Origin: Deltaproteobacteria bacterium
GTDB lineage: Bacteria > Desulfobacterota > Syntrophia > Syntrophales > UBA2210
DNA length: 10,800 nt
Assembly: GCA_016934695.1 (NCBI GenBank)
Contig: JAFGSH010000069.1
Coordinates: 1-10,800 of the forward strand
Direction: 5' to 3'
A program made the position numbers and the translations under genes. Positions 7,455 to 10,800 of the stretch are shown here, piece after piece. Each line of letters starts with the position of its first letter. Within the stretch, counting starts at the first letter, position 1. Under the pieces are notes generated by a model. It ran no database searches and had not been told where the DNA came from. It saw only the letters and a list, made by a program, of their open reading frames with translations.

Positions 7455-7584
7455 GGTCAAAGGGTAACGCCGTACAATGCGCGGCACGGCACTGTGCACA
7501 TACCTCGATGTCAGAATATCCGGCCGTTGCGATGTTCTTCCTGAAGCCGACAATATAAATAAGTAGAAGATTTCATTCTGTAAT

Positions 7585-7662
7585 CATTAACGTGACGCCT
7601 TATCAGATGCTGACAGCTGCGTCCGAACGGCTATCAGCGGTATGGTCGAGCGATTGTTCGCC
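7585..7662 (-). other. attC-like site closing cassette B (weak), end of the array
   Basis: Read on the minus strand, GGCGAAC (R'' position, 7656-7662) overlaps the last base of the methyltransferase stop, and GTTAATG (R' position, 7585-7591) closes the 78-base element. Between them are short CGC/GCG arms and a hairpin GCTGATAGC/GCTGTCAGC (7609-7617 with 7630-7638, one G-T pair). Arm pairing is poorer than in the other two sites. The key support is that GGCGAAC is the complement of GTTCGCC, the first bases of the same cassette at 9344-9350. No matching CATTAAC end follows to the left, so this seems to be the last site of the array. Confidence 0.55.
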
Positions 7663-8570
7663 TATTCCAATTTTTTCTTGGCGGGGCGTACTTCGTACAG
7701 CGCACGATCTTCTCGTACCATCGCGGCTGTTTCGGTAGGCGCTTTCTCGAATCGGAGTTCCGCCGTGGCGAAAAGGTCTGCCGTTTCCGCCTTCAGGTAG
7801 CGAGCGGCCATGCGGCAGTAGTCGGGGTCGATCTCGATCCCGATGCTGTTTCGCCCGCTCCGAAAAGCTGCAACCATGGTGGTGCCGGAACCGCAGAACG
7901 GATCAAGAACCGTGTCCTCCGTGAACGAAAACATCCGGACAAGGCGCGTAGCCAACTCTAGAGGGTATGGGGCTGGGTGCTGCTTAGTCGATGCTCCGGT
8001 TATGTTCCAAATCTGCTGAAACCAACGATCAAAGGTTTCTTTCTCGATTCTGCTTGCGTCGCGTTGCTTCGTCGTGGGTTTCCGGTAGCCCCCCGGTTTC
8101 CGCTGCATCAGGATGAACTCCATGTCGTTTTTGATGATGGCATTCGGTTCGTAAGGTTTTCCAAGGAACTTCGATCCGTTTTTGACCTCGTAAGAGGCGT
8201 TGGCGATCTTGTGCCAGATAATCGGATTCAGGTTGTCGAAACCAATACGGCGGCACATAACGCAGATGTCTGCATGGAGGGGGAAGACGAGGTGTCGACC
8301 GAAGTTCCTCCGAGCGACGCAAACATCGCCAACGACGCAAACGAGTCTCCCGCCGGGAACAAGTATGCGGTACACATGCCGCCAGACCTTTTCCAGCTCG
8401 AACAGGAACGCCTCATAGTCTTGAATGTGCCCCAGTTGGTCCGGATTCTCGTTGTAGCGCTTCAGATTCCAGTAAGGCGGTGATGTTACCACGAGATGAA
8501 CGGAAGCGTCGTCAAGAAATGCAAGCTCTCTGGCATCCCCGTTGATGAGTCTGTGAACGGTGGTTTCCAT
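7662..8570 (-). CDS. Beta-class DNA methyltransferase (SPPY type, probably N4-cytosine)
   Basis: A 302-residue SAM-dependent DNA methyltransferase. The catalytic motif TSPPYWN (residues 29-35) precedes the SAM-binding motif DPFCGSGTT (223-231), the order that defines the beta class. S-P-P-Y is typical of N4-cytosine enzymes, while N6-adenine enzymes usually have N/D-P-P-Y, so N4-cytosine is predicted. The target region should lie between the two motifs (about 85-200). The tail is Lys-rich. The ATG at 8570 is 4 bases after the endonuclease stop, so translation is probably coupled; a TTG four codons earlier is an alternative start. No good Shine-Dalgarno is visible. It presumably protects the recognition site of the neighbouring endonuclease. 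The methylated base is a prediction. Confidence 0.93.
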   Translation of the reverse strand: METTVHRLINGDARELAFLDDASVHLVVTSPPYWNLKRYNENPDQLGHIQDYEAFLFELEKVWRHVYRILVPGGRLVCVVGDVCVARRNFGRHLVFPLHADICVMCRRIGFDNLNPIIWHKIANASYEVKNGSKFLGKPYEPNAIIKNDMEFILMQRKPGGYRKPTTKQRDASRIEKETFDRWFQQIWNITGASTKQHPAPYPLELATRLVRMFSFTEDTVLDPFCGSGTTMVAAFRSGRNSIGIEIDPDYCRMAARYLKAETADLFATAELRFEKAPTETAAMVREDRALYEVRPAKKKLE

Positions 8571-8574
8571 GAGT

Positions 8575-9312
8575 TCAGGCAAAGGCGGTCACGTGTGCCG
8601 CAAGGGTCTTGGTGAAGCGCTCCACCGACAAGTCACCGGCCGGGGTCGCGAAATGTCCTCGGATACCATCGCGTTCGGTGGAGGAGATAAACGCAGCCGC
8701 AGTGTAGTGACGTTCCAGCACGAGCTTGCGGCAAAACACTTCGTATCGGCGCATGTAAGACGCGCCGACGAATTCGGGGAAGACATGAAAATGCGGCTCC
8801 TTGACCTTGACGGGGCGGTTGGAAGAGGGGCAATCCTCCAGCATGAAAAAGTAGCCGAGAAAGGGTTGAGGGCTGTTGAGGTATGCGCGTTCCCGATAGG
8901 CAGTCCACAGGTCAAGTGCGCTTCCCATGGCCTCTTCGGTTCGGTTGTTGAAGTTATTCCCGAACGATGGACCAACCTGAGACTTGGCCTCGATGGCAAC
9001 CAGCAAGGTCTTCTCTCGCACAACGAGCAGGTCCCATTCCTTGGTGGGACGGAAGAAACCAGGCAACTCGACAGCCTTTTTTCTGAAGACGAAGTGCTCG
9101 GGAATCCCGGCAGCGGCGATCAAATCCGTAAAGAGGTCAATAAAGCCGTCCATCTGCGCACCACCGGTCACGGCGCTACGCAATCCCTGGTCAGCCCTTC
9201 CTGCCTGAAGTTGTCGGTCTCGCTGTCCGGTTCGTGTCTTCCAGTAGTGCGCAACGGCCTGACCAGTCCGGCGGGACAAATCATCGAGTATGTTCTCAAG
9301 TTGCATAGGCAT
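8575..9312 (-). CDS. Type II restriction endonuclease, PaeR7I/XhoI family
   Basis: A 245-residue endonuclease that I recognise as the PaeR7I/XhoI family, whose members cut CTCGAG. Characteristic segments are AVTGGAQMDGF (47-57), ELPGFFRPTKEWDLLVV (82-98), SQVGPSFGNNFNNRTEEA (111-128), FLGYFFMLED (151-160) and FVGASYMRRY (181-190). The PD-(D/E)XK catalytic residues fit Asp94 in KEWDLLVV and Glu108-Ala-Lys110 in AIEAKSQ. Length agrees with PaeR7I. The ATG at 9312 has AAGGA 12 bases upstream, a rather long spacing; a second in-frame ATG at 9306 is possible. It is the first gene of cassette B and its stop is 4 bases before the methyltransferase ATG. No controller gene is present. Specificity for CTCGAG is inferred from the family and not tested here. 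Confidence 0.93.
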   Translation of the reverse strand: MPMQLENILDDLSRRTGQAVAHYWKTRTGQRDRQLQAGRADQGLRSAVTGGAQMDGFIDLFTDLIAAAGIPEHFVFRKKAVELPGFFRPTKEWDLLVVREKTLLVAIEAKSQVGPSFGNNFNNRTEEAMGSALDLWTAYRERAYLNSPQPFLGYFFMLEDCPSSNRPVKVKEPHFHVFPEFVGASYMRRYEVFCRKLVLERHYTAAAFISSTERDGIRGHFATPAGDLSVERFTKTLAAHVTAFA

Positions 9313-9343
9313 TATGTATCAGATTCCTTCTTTCTCTTCAACA

Positions 9344-9404
9344 GGCGAACGCCGCTTTTCAGCGGGCGCGCTTTTTGCGCTCCGCTGCAAAAGCCTTGTT
9401 AGAA
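9344..9404 (-). other. attC recombination site of cassette A (61 bases)
   Basis: Read on the minus strand: R'' TTCTAAC (9398-9404), unpaired AAG, then arm GCTTTT-G-CAGCGG, a GCGC-AAAAA-GCGC apex, the complementary arm CCGCTGAAAAGC (9354-9365 on the plus strand), unpaired GGC, and R' GTTCGCC (9344-9350). The arms pair perfectly apart from one extra base (plus-strand position 9388), matching the extrahelical base of attC L boxes. Size, the AAC/GTT ends and its place 16 bases after a stop codon fit an integron attC. The last base of R' departs from no requirement, but CGCC is not the usual RRRY. Confidence 0.82.
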
Positions 9405-10677
9405 TGACTTAAAATCTTACTTATACCGGTGTCATTGCATCAATCAAATCCTGTGCCCTTCTTTGACAATGTTGCCATTTGCACTCTCTTTGAATCGACT
9501 TACTTTTTTTAATAATGTCTTCAATCAATGGAGAAACTTTGTGCTTTGAGTCTATAAGAATTTCCTTGGACATTGGTGCGCCAACATTAGAGTAAAAAAC
9601 GGGTCTACTTTCGGAATAACGCCCGAAACTCCGCTCTCCGATATAGCATTGGCAGAGCCACTCGATCATTCCAGGGACGACCTCATCATGACAGTATTCA
9701 AGCCCTCCAATTTCTCTGAATTCACGAAGGAGGGCACCATGTTTATCATTTCTCTTGAAATCATACCCAATGGATTTCATATGGTCCAAATAGCCGGAAT
9801 AAAATGTCTTTAATATGCTTTTCTTGAAGTAAGGTAGAATCCCAGCTGCAAATGACACCCGTGCTGTGAATAAATCCAATCCACTTCTTTTAATTTTGTC
9901 TGAATAAAACTGCGAAACTTCAATTTTTACCTGATCTTTTGTTAGTGGAGAGAGCACACCCAAAGAAATATAGCAATTCTGACGTACAATATCGGGATGC
10001 TTACTGTTTAAAGACGTAGATACGAGAAATTTGTATATTTCAATTTGGCGAACGGCAGGGGCAGCACCATATTCTTCTCTAGCAGTATGGTCTAATGTTA
10101 CAGCTGTTGGTTGTTCAACAATTTCCTTAATATCGGTTAATCTGATAACCTCAATGGGGTCCTTGGCCAGTACCGCTTCAATAGATGTTTTGAAGATATA
10201 AAAACAATCTTCGATCGTTGCCTCATACTCGTCATCTTCATGTTCTAAATCCCTTCGGATATCATATACGCGTGTAATTCTACGCCATTCTGGCCTTGAC
10301 AATAACCCCATATAATATGCAAGATCTATTGTCTTTGAGACATTGTATTCGTCTATGTCCTCTGGTCGGTTGATTAGAGGAAGCCGATTTGCTGCGGCTG
10401 CTTCCTTAGCGATGTCGATGCCTGCCACCAATATTTTCTTTTTGATATCGTGAATAGCTGCATTAAAAAGCCTTTGACATGCACTGCTGGGGTCGACGGG
10501 AAGCAACTTTGTTACACGCTGAACAAGATTTTTTGATTGCCATTCAGGTCTAATTTGAAGCATTAATCCTTGGACATCACTAGCAACGGCCATTTCTCGA
10601 TTGGCCGCTATCATAATTGCATTTTCGTTATTTTTTGTCACACGGCACCTCGCAATAAATGTGTGGACTCATTCTAA
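9350..10677 (-). mobile_element. Integron-type gene cassette A: single unknown gene
   Basis: On the minus strand the cassette starts at G|TTAGAATGA (complement of 10669-10678) and ends with TCATTCTAAC (complement of 9398-9407) plus the remaining attC; these ends are complementary over 10 bases. It holds one gene filling almost the whole length, with a 36-base leader and a short gap to the attC. The interior is clearly richer in A and T than both neighbours, which fits separate acquisition. Confidence 0.72.
9421..10641 (-). CDS. Unrecognised 406-residue cassette protein with HEPN-like R-x4-H motif
   Basis: I do not recognise the family as a whole. The protein is soluble, mixed charge and probably mostly helical, with no signal peptide or membrane segment. 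Residues about 55-160 look like a HEPN helical bundle: the segment RVYDIRRDLEHEDDEYEA carries Arg129-x4-His134, the R-x4-6-H motif of HEPN ribonucleases, followed by a hydrophobic helix (CFYIFKTSIEAVLAK). The rest (about 190-400) is unassigned, with a Cys/His-containing end (CKWQHC, 387-392). The start is GTG at 10641 with GAGG 6 bases before it; an ATG nine codons later is the alternative. AT-rich codon use differs from all neighbours. Location beside a restriction-modification cassette fits a defence or toxin role, which is inference. Confidence 0.75.
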   Translation of the reverse strand: MTKNNENAIMIAANREMAVASDVQGLMLQIRPEWQSKNLVQRVTKLLPVDPSSACQRLFNAAIHDIKKKILVAGIDIAKEAAAANRLPLINRPEDIDEYNVSKTIDLAYYMGLLSRPEWRRITRVYDIRRDLEHEDDEYEATIEDCFYIFKTSIEAVLAKDPIEVIRLTDIKEIVEQPTAVTLDHTAREEYGAAPAVRQIEIYKFLVSTSLNSKHPDIVRQNCYISLGVLSPLTKDQVKIEVSQFYSDKIKRSGLDLFTARVSFAAGILPYFKKSILKTFYSGYLDHMKSIGYDFKRNDKHGALLREFREIGGLEYCHDEVVPGMIEWLCQCYIGERSFGRYSESRPVFYSNVGAPMSKEILIDSKHKVSPLIEDIIKKSKSIQRECKWQHCQRRAQDLIDAMTPV

Positions 10678-10780
10678 CATGCGGCGGATGACCTGCCCCG
10701 AAGGGGACAAGTCTATCCGCTGGTTCGGGAGGCGCTGCGCGCCGAGCGAACCAGCTCAGGGCAGCCGCCGCATGTTCAGG
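10672..10780 (-). other. attC-like site of the preceding cassette (109 bases)
   Basis: Read on the minus strand, it opens with CCTGAAC (10774-10780) and closes with GTTAGAA (10672-10678). The outer arms AACATGCGGCGG (10676-10687) and CCGCCGCATGTT (10765-10776) pair perfectly over 12 bases. CTGCCC/GGGCAG extends the stem past a 5-base bulge, and a long inner hairpin GCTGGTTCG/CGAACCAGC (10719-10727 with 10747-10755) forms the apex. The size is within the attC range. The outer stem has no unpaired spacer after AAC, which is less typical. Bases 10781-10800 would be the 3' end of another cassette whose gene could stop at the TGA in 10776-10778. Confidence 0.62.
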
Positions 10781-10800
10781 GGGCGTGGAGCGGCCTCATC

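Larger units (their letters stand above)
7591..9349 (-). mobile_element. Integron-type gene cassette B: XhoI-family restriction-modification system
   Basis: Bounded on the minus strand by G|TTCGCCT at the start and AGGCGAAC in the attC-like site at the end; these are complementary over 8 bases, as required for a cassette whose ends form one attC when circular. It holds two co-directional genes packed tightly: 37 bases before the endonuclease start and a methyltransferase stop that overlaps the attC. Cassette-borne restriction systems are known (for example XbaI in Xanthomonas). The excision points are inferred from the GTT core and were not tested. Confidence 0.65.

Noticed and set aside
7455..7584. 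A further cassette left of 7591
   Set aside because: A cassette starting TTAATG should end with CATTAAC on the minus strand; none is present, and no gene or hairpin stands out here.
8560..9402. A 280-codon open frame on the plus strand
   Set aside because: Antisense to the XhoI-family endonuclease; it also runs through the attC site and has no recognisable features.
7591..10677. Composite transposon or genomic island with transposase
   Set aside because: No transposase, no target-site duplication and no tRNA gene are visible; the attC-like boundaries explain the segment better.
1..10800. CRISPR arrays, tRNA or rRNA genes
   Set aside because: No regularly spaced direct repeats and no cloverleaf or rRNA-like sequence were seen on either strand.

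Overview
The window reads as chromosomal DNA of a GC-rich, Gram-negative bacterium. It carries a lipoprotein with a lipobox and a peptidoglycan-binding SPOR domain, MscL, a type I citrate synthase, and a dispersed GTCATTTCGA/TCGAAATGAC palindrome of a kind I associate with Desulfobacterota (deltaproteobacterial) genomes. That last taxonomic hint is weak. The right-hand third differs in character and reads as the distal end of an integron cassette array.

Left block (1-3642, all minus strand). Reading right to left: a DUF2937 membrane protein, a small DUF2892/YgaP-type membrane protein, MscL, an HXXEE-domain membrane protein, an M20 metallopeptidase, and the start of a flavodoxin-type protein that runs off the left edge. 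Gaps are mostly short and most genes have good ribosome binding sites, so part of the block may be co-transcribed. A strong sigma70-type promoter (3838-3865) lies upstream. Between it and the first gene is a perfect 10-bp hairpin with a T tract, overlapped by a possible 24-codon leader ORF.

Middle block (3643-7584). The 570 bases between DUF2937 and the metallopeptidase hold the leader elements just named and an imperfect inverted repeat (4013-4146); I see nothing in about 3870-4012. A YgjP/DUF45-type zinc metallopeptidase (plus) converges on citrate synthase gltA (minus). A near-consensus promoter then drives a SPOR-domain lipoprotein (plus). The 130 bases after it hold no gene that I can see.

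Right block (7585-10800, all minus strand). Three attC-like sites (7585-7662, 9344-9404, 10672-10780) delimit two cassettes. Cassette A (9350-10677) is visibly AT-rich and holds one unrecognised 406-aa protein with an R-x4-H motif that suggests a HEPN ribonuclease domain. Cassette B (7591-9349) holds a restriction-modification pair: a PaeR7I/XhoI-family endonuclease (expected target CTCGAG) followed by a beta-class SPPY methyltransferase. The first and last bases of each cassette are complementary (GTTAGAATGA with TCATTCTAAC; GTTCGCCT with AGGCGAAC), as expected when a cassette's own ends form its attC in the circular form. The array appears to end at 7591. Any integrase and attI site should lie beyond the right edge and are not visible. 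Together the cassettes look like a small defence-type cargo next to housekeeping genes.
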